This document shows, piece by piece, positions 1 through 5,077 of a stretch of DNA of 20,775 bases; within the stretch, counting starts at the first letter, position 1; the number at the start of each line of letters is the position of its first letter. This DNA is from a virus. Both the position numbers and the translations under genes were made by a program. Where the stretch lies: the IMG/VR virus record IMGVR_UViG_3300021420_000126, positions 1 through 20,775 of that record; one strand, written 5' to 3'. The notes under the pieces were generated by a model that was not told the origin of the DNA, did not search any database, and saw nothing but the letters and a program-made list of their open reading frames with translations.

Positions 1-490
1 CGCTGCGGGCCGTCTTCAGCTCCAGCAGCCAGACCTGCCCGAGCAGGTGCGCCACCAGGTCGGCCGTGCCGCAGTAGCCCACGAGCCGGTTGGCCACCAG
101 CAGCTCGATGGCCACGGGGTCCACGTCGAACCGGCGCAGCCAGGCGGCGTAGCTGCGCACGTGCCCGGCCAGCTCCTCGGGCACCGCCGCCCAGTCGATC
201 CGCTGGCCCCGGGCAAGGGGCTCGGCGTAGCGGTGCACGGCGGTCCCCTTGCGGGCGGCGGTGTCGCGTTCCTCGTTCGCCGCGCCCGCGATCCGCTTGT
301 GACGCTCCATGATCGGGGCCTTGGCCAGCTCGGCCCAGTGGTTGACCGCGTAGTCGGCAGCCGTGCGCCCGTACCACTGGGACAGGGCGTCCTTGGGCAT
401 CATGCCGAGGATGCGGGTCACGCCCGGGGCCTTGATGCCGTCGAGCTTGTAGCCGTGGCCGGTGCCGTAGTTGCGGCGGGCGATGGTCAC
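1..490 (-). CDS. PD-(D/E)XK exonuclease, RecB/Cas4-like (partial, 3' end off the left edge)
   Basis: This open frame runs off the left edge, so only the first 163 residues are visible. The GTG start at 490 overlaps the TGA of the upstream gene (GTGA), and a GGGAGG Shine-Dalgarno lies 5 nt before it. The visible part carries the signature of the RecB/Cas4-like branch of PD-(D/E)XK nucleases: GTAVH with His86, then Glu129, then GTADLV with Asp144, then LLELK with Glu157 and Lys159. In the family these residues bind metal and cut DNA. In actinophages such nucleases lie among the early DNA-replication and recombination genes, which fits the position downstream of the integrase and the HTH gene. 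Without the C-terminus I cannot tell whether a Cas4-type Fe-S cluster is present. The family call is fairly sure; the in vivo role (recombination exonuclease) is inferred. Confidence 0.75.
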   Translation of the reverse strand, partial: MTIARRNYGTGHGYKLDGIKAPGVTRILGMMPKDALSQWYGRTAADYAVNHWAELAKAPIMERHKRIAGAANEERDTAARKGTAVHRYAEPLARGQRIDWAAVPEELAGHVRSYAAWLRRFDVDPVAIELLVANRLVGYCGTADLVAHLLGQVWLLELKTARS

Positions 491-648
491 CGCTGCCTCC
501 CGGGGTGCAGCAGCGGGCGCAGCTCGGCCAGCAGCCGCTCGGGCAGGCGGCCGATGAAGGCGGCCAGGCGGCGCTGCGCGGCGGCCAGCTCGCGCTCCTG
601 GGCGGCGGCCCGGGCGGCGGCGCGCTCGGCCCGCTCGTCCTCAGTCAC
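487..648 (-). CDS. small charged helical protein, function unknown
   Basis: This is a 53-aa protein starting at GTG 648, which overlaps the TGA of the HTH gene upstream; its own TGA overlaps the GTG of the exonuclease gene downstream. Both junctions indicate translational coupling in one leftward operon. The sequence is rich in Ala, Arg, Glu and Gln (ERAERAAARAAAQERELAAA), predicting one long amphipathic helix or coiled coil, followed by a short Leu/Pro tail. I recognise no family. The evidence that it is real is the tight fit between two genes and the unbroken frame; very short GC-rich frames can be spurious. It could be a helper of the nuclease or the regulator, but nothing in it proves that. 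Confidence 0.55.
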   Translation of the reverse strand: MTEDERAERAAARAAAQERELAAAQRRLAAFIGRLPERLLAELRPLLHPGRQR

Positions 649-874
649 GGACCTGCACCCGGTCAAACAGCGCGTCCAGGGGCGTGCCCAGCTCGGCGGC
701 CAGGCTGCGGGCGGTCTTGCCCCGGACGGTTCCGCTGCCCAGGATGCGCGCCACGGTGCGCCGGGCGATGCCCGTGCGGGCCTCAATGTCGGCAGCGGTG
801 GGGGGGATGCCAGCGGTCGCGCAGATGGTCATGAGGTCGTGTAGGCGGACGCGGTATCCATACATCACCGACAT
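641..874 (-). CDS. Cro/C1-type (XRE) helix-turn-helix DNA-binding protein
   Basis: This 77-aa protein starts at ATG 874, with AGGGAG 8 nt upstream; the frame is open further upstream but no other start has as good a site. Residues about 25-50 (PTAADIEARTGIARRTVARI) form a helix-turn-helix of the XRE/Cro type, followed by a helix that includes TARSLAAELGTPLDALF, typical of the family. At this size it has no room for an oligomerisation or cleavage domain, so it resembles Cro, a short repressor or an excisionase-like factor more than a full CI repressor. It is the first gene after the repeat-rich stretch 875-1317, so those repeats are natural operator candidates for autoregulation. It is coupled to the 53-aa gene and the nuclease gene downstream. 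The DNA-binding assignment is strong; which role it plays in the lysis/lysogeny decision is not shown. Confidence 0.85.
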   Translation of the reverse strand: MSVMYGYRVRLHDLMTICATAGIPPTAADIEARTGIARRTVARILGSGTVRGKTARSLAAELGTPLDALFDRVQVRD

Positions 875-1067
875 CGAGCTGGCTCCCTGGGCGGTGGCTC
901 CTCCTCGGGGCCCGGGCTTCCGGCCGGCCGTAATGGGGGGAACCCCATCAAACCCGGGCACTTGCGTCGATCCTGCGCACGGCGCCCCCGCGCAGTCAAT
1001 GGGGAGGGGCTAGGCGCTGACCTGCGTGGCCACCCGTGCAATAGCCCGAAATGACTATCTTGGCGCG

Positions 1068-1143
1068 CCCTGGTCTAGCCCGATCTGGCCGGTATGCCCG
1101 TGGTCACGTCACAGGAGTGAACCCTGGTCACACTCCCTGGTCA
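1068..1143 (-). repeat. cluster of TGACCAGGG-like elements
   Basis: On the minus strand the 9-mer TGACCAGGG occurs exactly at 1143-1135 and 1130-1122 (13 bp apart). Variants lie at 1106-1098 (TGACCACGG) and 1076-1068 (AGACCAGGG). Four near-identical copies in 76 bp upstream of the HTH gene suggest binding sites for a regulator, possibly the HTH protein itself. This is inference from pattern and position. Confidence 0.45.
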
Positions 1144-1205
1144 AGGGCGTGCAAACTGGCCAGATCGGGCCATTTCTCAGAAAGGGCTCATTCTGGCCGG
1201 TATGC
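1084..1205. repeat. three TCTGGCCRGTWTGC elements (two direct, one inverted)
   Basis: TCTGGCCGGTATGC occurs exactly at 1084-1097 and 1192-1205 on the plus strand, and as TCTGGCCAGTTTGC (12 of 14) on the minus strand at 1164-1151. The first and the inverted copy also share flanks, giving a perfect 13-bp inverted repeat, GCCCGATCTGGCC, at 1078-1090 and 1158-1170. This is more sequence identity than expected by chance. It resembles a phage operator set; a role in integrase or repressor binding is also possible. Confidence 0.5.
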
Positions 1206-1271
1206 GGCGCCCAGGCGGCGCGCAGGCGGCCCCTGGGCGGCGGTGCCCCAGCTATGCGCCCGGGCAGCAGA

Positions 1272-1300
1272 ACGCCCCGCAGCGGCCAGCTACGGGGCGT
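1272..1300 (-). terminator. hairpin terminator after integrase
   Basis: ACGCCCCG at 1272-1279 pairs perfectly with CGGGGCGT at 1293-1300 across a 13-nt loop, starting 18 nt beyond the integrase stop codon. No U-tract follows on the minus strand, which is common for actinobacterial terminators. It probably ends the leftward integrase transcript before the HTH operon. Confidence 0.5.
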
Positions 1301-1317
1301 CCAGGGGGCAGAGCGGG

Positions 1318-2925
1318 CTAGGCGGCCAGGCTGCCGCCGCCCGTGTAGGTCTGCCCGTCGTAGCGCACGACGGTCAGCCCGGCGTCGATCGGCTGGCCCG
1401 GGCCACGGCGCGGCAGCCGCCCGATGGTGATGGTGGGCAGCACGCGGGCCACGACGGCGCGGCGCCGCGCCATCGGCAGCCCGGCCCATACCTGCGCCGG
1501 GGTCCGCCCGCCCCGGGCGGCCGGGCGGAACTCGGGCAGCGGGTCGGCCTCGTCGCTGGTGCCTAGCTGGGCCTCGATCTGGGCGCGGTCGGCAGCCAGG
1601 GCGGCCAGCTCCCGCTCGGCCACGGCGGCGCTGATGACCTTGGCCCGGTGCTGCCGCAGCGTGAACCCCTGCGCGTCGTCCAGCTCGGCAAGCTGGGCGC
1701 GCAGCGCGGCCCGGTCGATCCGTACGGCGGGGGCGGGCTGGAGCAGGGCGCCGTCGCTGGCGGCGATGGCTTGCACCACGGCGCCCTCGATCAGGGCATC
1801 GAGCGCGGCGGCGTTGCGGCGCACGTGCCCGCCCGTGGCGCACTGGTAGGTGTGGTGGTTGTTCCCGCCGCCCGGGCCCTGCGCCTTGATCGGGCCCGTG
1901 CAGACCCCGCACCGGGTGTGCCCGCTGAGGAGCCAGCGGGGCTCGTTCCCCGTGCTGGTCTTGCGCGCCGGGTCGGTCAGCAGATCGACCATGGCCTGCC
2001 AGCGCTCGGGGCGGACGATCGGGTCGGGGATGTGCGCGGCGCGGATCAGCTCGCCGCCGCGCCGGGCCAGCCCGGCCAGGCTGGGCTTGAGCAGCACATC
2101 GCGGAGGATCTGCGACGACCAGGGCACGCCCGTGACGGTGCCCACGGGGCCCTCGCGCAGCCTGCGCGCCTCGGCCCGCAGGTTGGAGCCCAGGTCAAGG
2201 ATGGCCGCGTAGATGGCCAGCACTTCCGCGGACTCCAGCGGCACCTGGTCAAGGATGCGCTCGTGCTCGGCCGAGCCCTCGCGGGGCCGGTAGCCGAACG
2301 GGCGGCGCCCGCCGCCGTAGCTGCGGCCAGCCCAGCGGCGGCGGCCCTTGCGCACGTTCCGCGCGATGGTCTCGGAGTACTGCCGGTTGGCCTCGATGGC
2401 GGCACGCAAGGCGGCTACCTCCTGCGGCGTGCCCCCGGCCGTCAGCAGCCAGCGGGGCGCGCCCTCGTCGTCGGGCACCAGGACGTAGGCGCTGGCGCTG
2501 CGCACGGCGTCGATCAGGTCGTCGCCGTCGCGGTGGGTACGGGCCAGCCGGGAAACGTCCCCGGCGATGAGCACGTTGGCGGCCCCGTTCTGGAGGTCCA
2601 GCACGGCGCCCTCGAACACGGGGCGGCGGGTGCGGAACGTGACGAGCCCCGTGCCCGTGATGACGCGGCGCGGGGTCTTGTAGGCGCTGGCAGGCTTGGC
2701 CCGGCCGCCTGCGGTCAGGTCGTTCTCGATCCGGGCGGGCCCGGCCACGGTCACGCCAGCGCGGGCGGCCAGCTCGCGCAGCTCGGCCTCGCGGGCGTCG
2801 AACGTGCCCGCGTCCTCGCCCCGGAAGTCCGACAGGCGCAGCAGGATGATGCCGGTCAGGACCGGGGCGGCCCCGGCCCCCGTGCGGGGGGCCAGGGCGG
2901 CGGGTGCCAGGGCGGCGGCGGTCAT
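1318..2925 (-). CDS. int: large serine integrase (site-specific recombinase)
   Basis: A 535-aa large serine recombinase that would insert the phage into the host chromosome by attP x attB recombination and, with a directionality factor, excise it. The ATG at 2925 overlaps the upstream stop (ATGA), with GAGGGG 6 nt before it. Order of parts: a 20-residue Ala/Pro leader; the resolvase catalytic domain with Arg30-Leu-Ser32 (Ser32 is the likely nucleophile) and Asp123 with SRLAR at 125-129; the recombinase DNA-binding domain (GGGRRPFGY, about 204-211, onward); a zinc ribbon with Cys339, Cys342, Cys362 and His367; a coiled coil at about 402-456; and a short C-terminal part. All hallmarks of phiC31/Bxb1-type integrases are present, at a normal length for the family. 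The frame is open for 66 codons upstream of ATG 2925, but that stretch overlaps the neighbouring gene and is a shadow. No damage is seen, so it should be active. Confidence 0.95.
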   Translation of the reverse strand: MTAAALAPAALAPRTGAGAAPVLTGIILLRLSDFRGEDAGTFDAREAELRELAARAGVTVAGPARIENDLTAGGRAKPASAYKTPRRVITGTGLVTFRTRRPVFEGAVLDLQNGAANVLIAGDVSRLARTHRDGDDLIDAVRSASAYVLVPDDEGAPRWLLTAGGTPQEVAALRAAIEANRQYSETIARNVRKGRRRWAGRSYGGGRRPFGYRPREGSAEHERILDQVPLESAEVLAIYAAILDLGSNLRAEARRLREGPVGTVTGVPWSSQILRDVLLKPSLAGLARRGGELIRAAHIPDPIVRPERWQAMVDLLTDPARKTSTGNEPRWLLSGHTRCGVCTGPIKAQGPGGGNNHHTYQCATGGHVRRNAAALDALIEGAVVQAIAASDGALLQPAPAVRIDRAALRAQLAELDDAQGFTLRQHRAKVISAAVAERELAALAADRAQIEAQLGTSDEADPLPEFRPAARGGRTPAQVWAGLPMARRRAVVARVLPTITIGRLPRRGPGQPIDAGLTVVRYDGQTYTGGGSLAA

Positions 2926-3263
2926 CGGTTGCCCCTCTCCGTGGCGGCTTCCCACGTGCGCTCGGCCAGGCGGCGCTCGGAGAGGGCCTGCCACAGGTCG
3001 CAGACCCGGCAGGCGGCCAGCCCCGAGGAGCCCAGCCCGTAGGCGATGGTGATCGGGTCCTCCGCGAACGCCTCGTAGCCGCAGGCGTGCGGCGGGGCGT
3101 CCTGGTAGGCGATCAGGTAGCACGTCAGGTGGCCGCAGCCATCCGGGCCAGGCTGGGGGTCGTACCAGTCGGCGCAGAGCGGGCCCGTGTTGGTGGGCTC
3201 CTCGCCCGGCGCCAGCCCGAACAGGCTGGCGATCAGGGCGGCGTCCTGGGGGGTGGTGGTCAT
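2922..3263 (-). CDS. Cys-rich hypothetical protein upstream of integrase
   Basis: A 113-aa acidic protein starting at ATG 3263, preceded by a GGAGGAACCACC box. Its TGA overlaps the integrase ATG (ATGA), so the two are translationally coupled. Six cysteines stand at 30, 43, 48, 61, 85 and 88, including a CRVC pair near the end and a CGHLTC stretch; these could bind zinc. I do not recognise the family. Small proteins encoded next to serine integrases are sometimes recombination directionality factors, which share no common sequence, so this protein is a candidate by position only. It could equally be an unrelated zinc-binding accessory protein. Confidence 0.75.
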   Translation of the reverse strand: MTTTPQDAALIASLFGLAPGEEPTNTGPLCADWYDPQPGPDGCGHLTCYLIAYQDAPPHACGYEAFAEDPITIAYGLGSSGLAACRVCDLWQALSERRLAERTWEAATERGNR

Positions 3264-3266
3264 GGC

Positions 3267-3278
3267 GGTGGTTCCTCC
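3267..3278 (-). promoter_or_regulatory. extended ribosome-binding box GGAGGAACCACC
   Basis: The minus strand reads GGAGGAACCACC, then 3 nt, then the ATG of the 113-aa gene. The AACCACC part lies beyond the Shine-Dalgarno core and is shared with the boxes at 3687-3699, 5064-5077 and 6028-6040. Confidence 0.6.
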
Positions 3279-3294
3279 GGTCGGGTAGGGCGGG

Positions 3295-3684
3295 TCAGTC
3301 GGTGGGGAGCATGGCGGCGCGGACGTACTCCTCGCCGTGGACGGAGCAGGCGGCGCTGAAGCCGTGGGTGAACAGGTAGGCACGGATGGCCGCGTAGTCG
3401 GCCTCGCTGGTGCCCTGCGCCCGGATGCGGGCGGCGCGCTCCTGCGCCTGCGCCAGCGTGTCGGTCTCGCCCTGGCGCGGCAGGCGCAGCGCTACGGGCT
3501 GGGGGGCGGGGGCGAGCCGCTCGTCCAGGTCGCGGGCGCAGTCCTCAAGCTGGGCGGCCTTGGCGTAGTACGTCAGGGCGCCCTGCGGGTCGCTGCTGAT
3601 CTTGGCGGCGGCGTCGCGGCGGTGGCTCTCGGCCAGCGTGCGCCACGCGGTGGCGATCTGGGCGGCGCTGTAGGTGGTGGTCAT
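3295..3684 (-). CDS. hypothetical helical protein, first gene of integrase operon
   Basis: A 129-aa protein with an ATG at 3684 and an exact AGGAGGAACCACC box 2 nt upstream, so the start is well supported. The first two-thirds looks helical, with a stretch resembling a TPR-like or coiled helix pair (DPQGALTYYAKAAQLEDCARDLDE); the C-terminal part contains Tyr- and Phe-rich segments and two cysteines. No family is recognised. It lies 31 bp upstream of the Cys-rich gene and shares the leftward transcript with the integrase. Together with that gene it is a positional candidate for a directionality factor or a regulator of integration; nothing in the sequence proves either. Confidence 0.7.
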   Translation of the reverse strand: MTTTYSAAQIATAWRTLAESHRRDAAAKISSDPQGALTYYAKAAQLEDCARDLDERLAPAPQPVALRLPRQGETDTLAQAQERAARIRAQGTSEADYAAIRAYLFTHGFSAACSVHGEEYVRAAMLPTD

Positions 3685-3686
3685 CT

Positions 3687-3699
3687 GGTGGTTCCTCCT
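3687..3699 (-). promoter_or_regulatory. extended ribosome-binding box AGGAGGAACCACC
   Basis: An exact 13-bp match to the box at 6028-6040, ending 2 nt before the ATG at 3684. It decides the start of the 129-aa gene. Confidence 0.65.
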
Positions 3700-3703
3700 A
3701 GCG

Positions 3704-3722
3704 GGCCCCCCGGGCGGGGGCC
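3704..3722 (-). promoter_or_regulatory. hairpin in the leader just upstream of the ribosome-binding site
   Basis: GGCCCCC (3704-3710) and GGGGGCC (3716-3722) form a 7-bp all-GC stem with a 5-nt loop. In the leftward transcript it ends only 4 nt before the AGGAGGAACCACC box of the integrase operon. It could damp translation or act as an attenuator or insulator. Its function is not known. Confidence 0.35.
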
Positions 3723-3726
3723 GTAC

Positions 3727-3738
3727 TACTACGTAGTA
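3727..3738. repeat. perfect 12-bp palindrome TACTACGTAGTA
   Basis: An AT-rich perfect palindrome in an otherwise very GC-rich stretch. It is about 43 bp upstream of the 129-aa gene start and 12 bp from the large 58-bp palindrome. Its size and position suit a dimeric repressor operator. No protein can be assigned to it. Confidence 0.4.
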
Positions 3739-3750
3739 ACGCCAGGTCAG

Positions 3751-3808
3751 CCTATTGTATGCCGCTTAAAGTGTGGGCTTGCCCACACATGAGGCGGCAC
3801 GCAATAGG
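3751..3808. other. 58-bp imperfect palindrome: candidate attP, or operator of the integrase operon
   Basis: Both nested arm pairs share the same centre at 3779/3780. The outer arms CCTATTGTATGCCGC (3751-3765) and GCGGCACGCAATAGG (3794-3808) pair at 13 of 15 positions, and the inner arms GTGTGGGC / GCCCACAC (3771-3778, 3781-3788) pair perfectly around a central TT. Overall 23 of 29 half-site positions are symmetric. Serine-integrase attP sites are imperfect palindromes of about 50 bp with a non-palindromic central dinucleotide (TT in phiC31) and usually lie near int; all of that fits. A promoter-operator or bidirectional hairpin is the main alternative, because a minus-strand TACAAT lies within the left arm. 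Confidence 0.4.
3754..3759 (-). promoter_or_regulatory. possible -10 box (TACAAT) for the integrase operon
   Basis: The minus strand reads TACAAT, one mismatch from TATAAT and rare in this GC-rich DNA. A transcript from here would have a leader of about 60 nt before the ATG at 3684. No good -35 is visible; the expected place lies inside the GTGTGGGC palindrome, which could therefore be an operator or activator site. Confidence 0.3.
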
Positions 3809-3811
3809 CGG

Positions 3812-3983
3812 CCCCGGCCGGGGGCTCCCCAGAGGTCCCGTCCAACCAACGAGGCCGGCACCCCCGGCCGGGGGCGGGCCCAGCCGGGGCCGCGCGGGGT
3901 TGGCTCACGCGGGCCCCGGCCGGGGCTAACCGGCCAGGGGCGGCAGCCGGGGGGGAGAGCTGCCGATGGTCCCCTGGCCGGGG
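3812..3983. repeat. array of CCCCGGCCGGGG palindromes spaced about 50-57 bp
   Basis: The perfect 12-bp palindrome CCCCGGCCGGGG stands at 3812-3823, 3862-3873 and 3914-3925, and a one-base-longer variant (CCCCTGGCCGGGG) at 3971-3983. The starts are 50, 52 and 57 bp apart. The array fills the gap after the leftward accessory operon. It may act as tandem terminators in the absence of U-tracts, or as a set of protein-binding sites. No gene is visible in it. Confidence 0.5.
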
Positions 3984-3986
3984 TCT

Positions 3987-4265
3987 TCAGTTGGGGCTCC
4001 TGCCCAGCAGGGCGGCCAGCACGACCGGCAGGTCCGGGCCCGCCAGCGCCCGCAGGTAGACCACCATGTCAGCTACGGCGGCGCGGTCGCTGTCGTAGCC
4101 GCTCATGGCGATGCCCGCCTTGGTGCTGTCGTCGTTGATGAGCACGATCACCCGGTCCCCGGGGCGGACGTGCTCGCTGCCCTCGATGCCGTCTATGGCG
4201 GCGTCGCATAGGCGGCCCAGGCGGCCCTCGCCGTGGCCCCCCCGGTAGTGCCAGATGCTGGTCAC
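3987..4265 (-). CDS. hypothetical protein, last gene of accessory operon
   Basis: A 92-aa protein. The GTG at 4265 overlaps the TGA of the upstream gene (GTGA), and GAGGG lies 7 nt upstream. It begins with a His/Gly-rich segment (WHYRGGHGEG), followed by an alternating hydrophobic core (GDRVIVLINDDSTKAGIAM) that looks like beta strands, and ends in a helix of hydrophobic residues (VVYLRALAGPDLPVVLAALLG). No family is recognised. It is the sixth gene of the GntR-led leftward operon, and the CCCCGGCCGGGG array follows its stop. An alternative start further upstream in frame would lie within the neighbouring gene and is less likely. Confidence 0.7.
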   Translation of the reverse strand: MTSIWHYRGGHGEGRLGRLCDAAIDGIEGSEHVRPGDRVIVLINDDSTKAGIAMSGYDSDRAAVADMVVYLRALAGPDLPVVLAALLGRSPN

Positions 4266-4528
4266 GCTAAATCCCTCGGGTCGGTGGCGCCGGGCTCGGG
4301 CCACGGGTGGCGGGTGGCCGGGCAGTCCGGGCCAGGGCAGGCGCAGGCGGGCCAGACTACGCAATCGGCGGGGCGCCGGGGCAGCGGGGCCAGCGGCGGC
4401 GGGGGGACGACCTGGCCGTCCCAGGTGGCCCAGGGGTCGGCCCAGCGGTCGGGGTGGTGGCGGGCCCAGGCGGCCACCCGGAACGCGGCCCGGGCGAGGG
4501 GGCCGGGGCCCGCGTGGGCGCCGCTCAT
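4262..4528 (-). CDS. small Cys/Pro/Trp-rich hypothetical protein
   Basis: An 88-aa protein starting at ATG 4528, which overlaps the upstream TGA (ATGA); no strong Shine-Dalgarno is seen, so it is probably translated by coupling. It is rich in Pro, Trp and Ala. The C-terminal third contains four cysteines and a histidine in CVVWPACACPGPDCPATRH, which could hold one zinc ion. Its next-to-last sense codon is TTA (4270-4268), the rarest codon in Streptomyces and one of only three seen in this window. Function unknown. Confidence 0.65.
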   Translation of the reverse strand: MSGAHAGPGPLARAAFRVAAWARHHPDRWADPWATWDGQVVPPPPLAPLPRRPADCVVWPACACPGPDCPATRHPWPEPGATDPRDLA

Positions 4529-4728
4529 AGGGGGTCGCCGTCCCCAGCGGCGGCAGCGGCTAGGCGGCGGCGGTGCTCGACCAGCTCGGCGCCCGCCGCG
4601 ATCATGTAGGCGGTGCCAGCGTTGCCGATCACTTGGGCCGCGTCCACGTCGTCCAGCCCGGCGACGATCAGGCCCAGCGCTTGGCCCTGGCTCTCGGCCA
4701 CGCGCCGCACCAGCTCCGGACCCTTCAC
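4525..4728 (-). CDS. small hypothetical protein
   Basis: A 67-aa, mostly helical protein. The GTG at 4728 overlaps the stop of the Cys-rich gene upstream (GTGA), with GGGAG 5 nt before it; the longer in-frame ATG at 4815 would lie deep in the neighbouring gene. The N-terminal part (VKGPELVRRVAESQGQALGL) and the middle, with DDVDAAQVIGNAGTAYMIAAGAELVEHRRR, look like an all-alpha fold of two or three helices. No family is recognised. Its stop overlaps the next gene's ATG, so it is part of the same coupled series. Confidence 0.65.
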   Translation of the reverse strand: MKGPELVRRVAESQGQALGLIVAGLDDVDAAQVIGNAGTAYMIAAGAELVEHRRRLAAAAAGDGDPL

Positions 4729-5063
4729 AGGTGCTCCCGGGGGCCGCCCGGGCAGGTGCAGTTGGCCGGCTGGTAGCCGCACGGGCCGCAGCCCCCGGGG
4801 CGGCAGCGGGGGCAACCGCGGACTTCGGGCTCGGGCAGCGGCACGTCCTCGATCAGGCGCCCGCCCAGGCGGGCGCTGCTCGGGCAGCCGCAGTTGGCGG
4901 CGAGGTAGCCGCAGCCGCCCCGGCAGTAGCCGGTGGGCGCGTGGCCGTTGACGGGCTGGGCGCGGGCTAGGTCGGGGCTGTCGGGGTCCGCGAGCAGCCC
5001 GTTAAGGACGCGATCCTCGGCGCGGGCGGCGCCGTGCCGGATGGTGTTGTGGCGGCGTGGCAT
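4725..5063 (-). CDS. Cys-rich protein with a duplicated zinc-knuckle-like motif
   Basis: A 112-aa protein with ATG 5063, preceded directly by GAGGAAGAACCACC, a variant of the extended ribosome-binding box. The first half is polar and probably disordered. The second half carries two related Cys clusters: GYCRGGCGYLAANCGCP (about residues 45-61) and GCGPCGYQPANCTCP (about 90-104), the latter preceded by a CPRC pair. The shared core CGYxxANCxCP suggests internal duplication and metal binding. It lies 12 bp downstream of the ADP-ribosyltransferase-like gene. I know no named family for it. It could be a nucleic-acid-binding knuckle protein or a partner of the upstream enzyme; both are guesses. Confidence 0.7.
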   Translation of the reverse strand: MPRRHNTIRHGAARAEDRVLNGLLADPDSPDLARAQPVNGHAPTGYCRGGCGYLAANCGCPSSARLGGRLIEDVPLPEPEVRGCPRCRPGGCGPCGYQPANCTCPGGPREHL

Positions 5064-5077
5064 GGTGGTTCTTCCTC
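5064..5077 (-). promoter_or_regulatory. extended ribosome-binding box variant GAGGAAGAACCACC
   Basis: It sits directly before the ATG at 5063 and overlaps the stop codon of the upstream gene. It shares AGAACCACC/GGAACCACC with the other boxes but has one inserted base in the Shine-Dalgarno part. Confidence 0.5.

Larger units (their letters stand above)
875..1317. promoter_or_regulatory. non-coding control region between integrase and HTH gene
   Basis: These 443 bp hold no convincing gene. They contain a hairpin after the integrase stop, four copies of a TGACCAGGG-like element, and three copies of a TCTGGCCRGTWTGC element in mixed orientation (listed separately). A leftward promoter for the HTH-nuclease operon is expected here. 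A TTGACC hexamer on the minus strand (1144-1139) could be a -35 box, but the partner 17 nt downstream (TTCACT) is weak. The stretch around 1030-1080 and 1170-1195 is less GC-rich than its surroundings, as expected of a control region. Confidence 0.6.

Noticed and set aside
47-844. Plus-strand 265-codon frame opposite the nuclease and HTH genes
   Set aside because: It is the shadow of well-supported minus-strand genes with recognisable motifs and coupled starts.
1078-1170. attP site formed by the 13-bp inverted repeat at 1078-1090 and 1158-1170
   Set aside because: The arms span 93 bp, longer than the roughly 50 bp used by serine integrases, and there is a third copy in direct orientation. 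An operator set is more likely, though attP here is not fully excluded.
1026-1566. Plus-strand frames of 134 and 171 codons over the non-coding control region
   Set aside because: No ribosome-binding site, biased composition, and they run into the antisense of the integrase gene.
3812-3983. CRISPR array
   Set aside because: The repeats are only 12 bp, palindromic and few, with spacers of similar GC bias; no cas genes are visible (the Cas4-like nuclease at the left edge is of the phage exonuclease type).
3773-4138. Plus-strand 121-codon frame across the palindrome array
   Set aside because: Its product is Pro/Gly/Arg-rich low-complexity dictated by the repeats and it overlaps a better-supported minus-strand gene.
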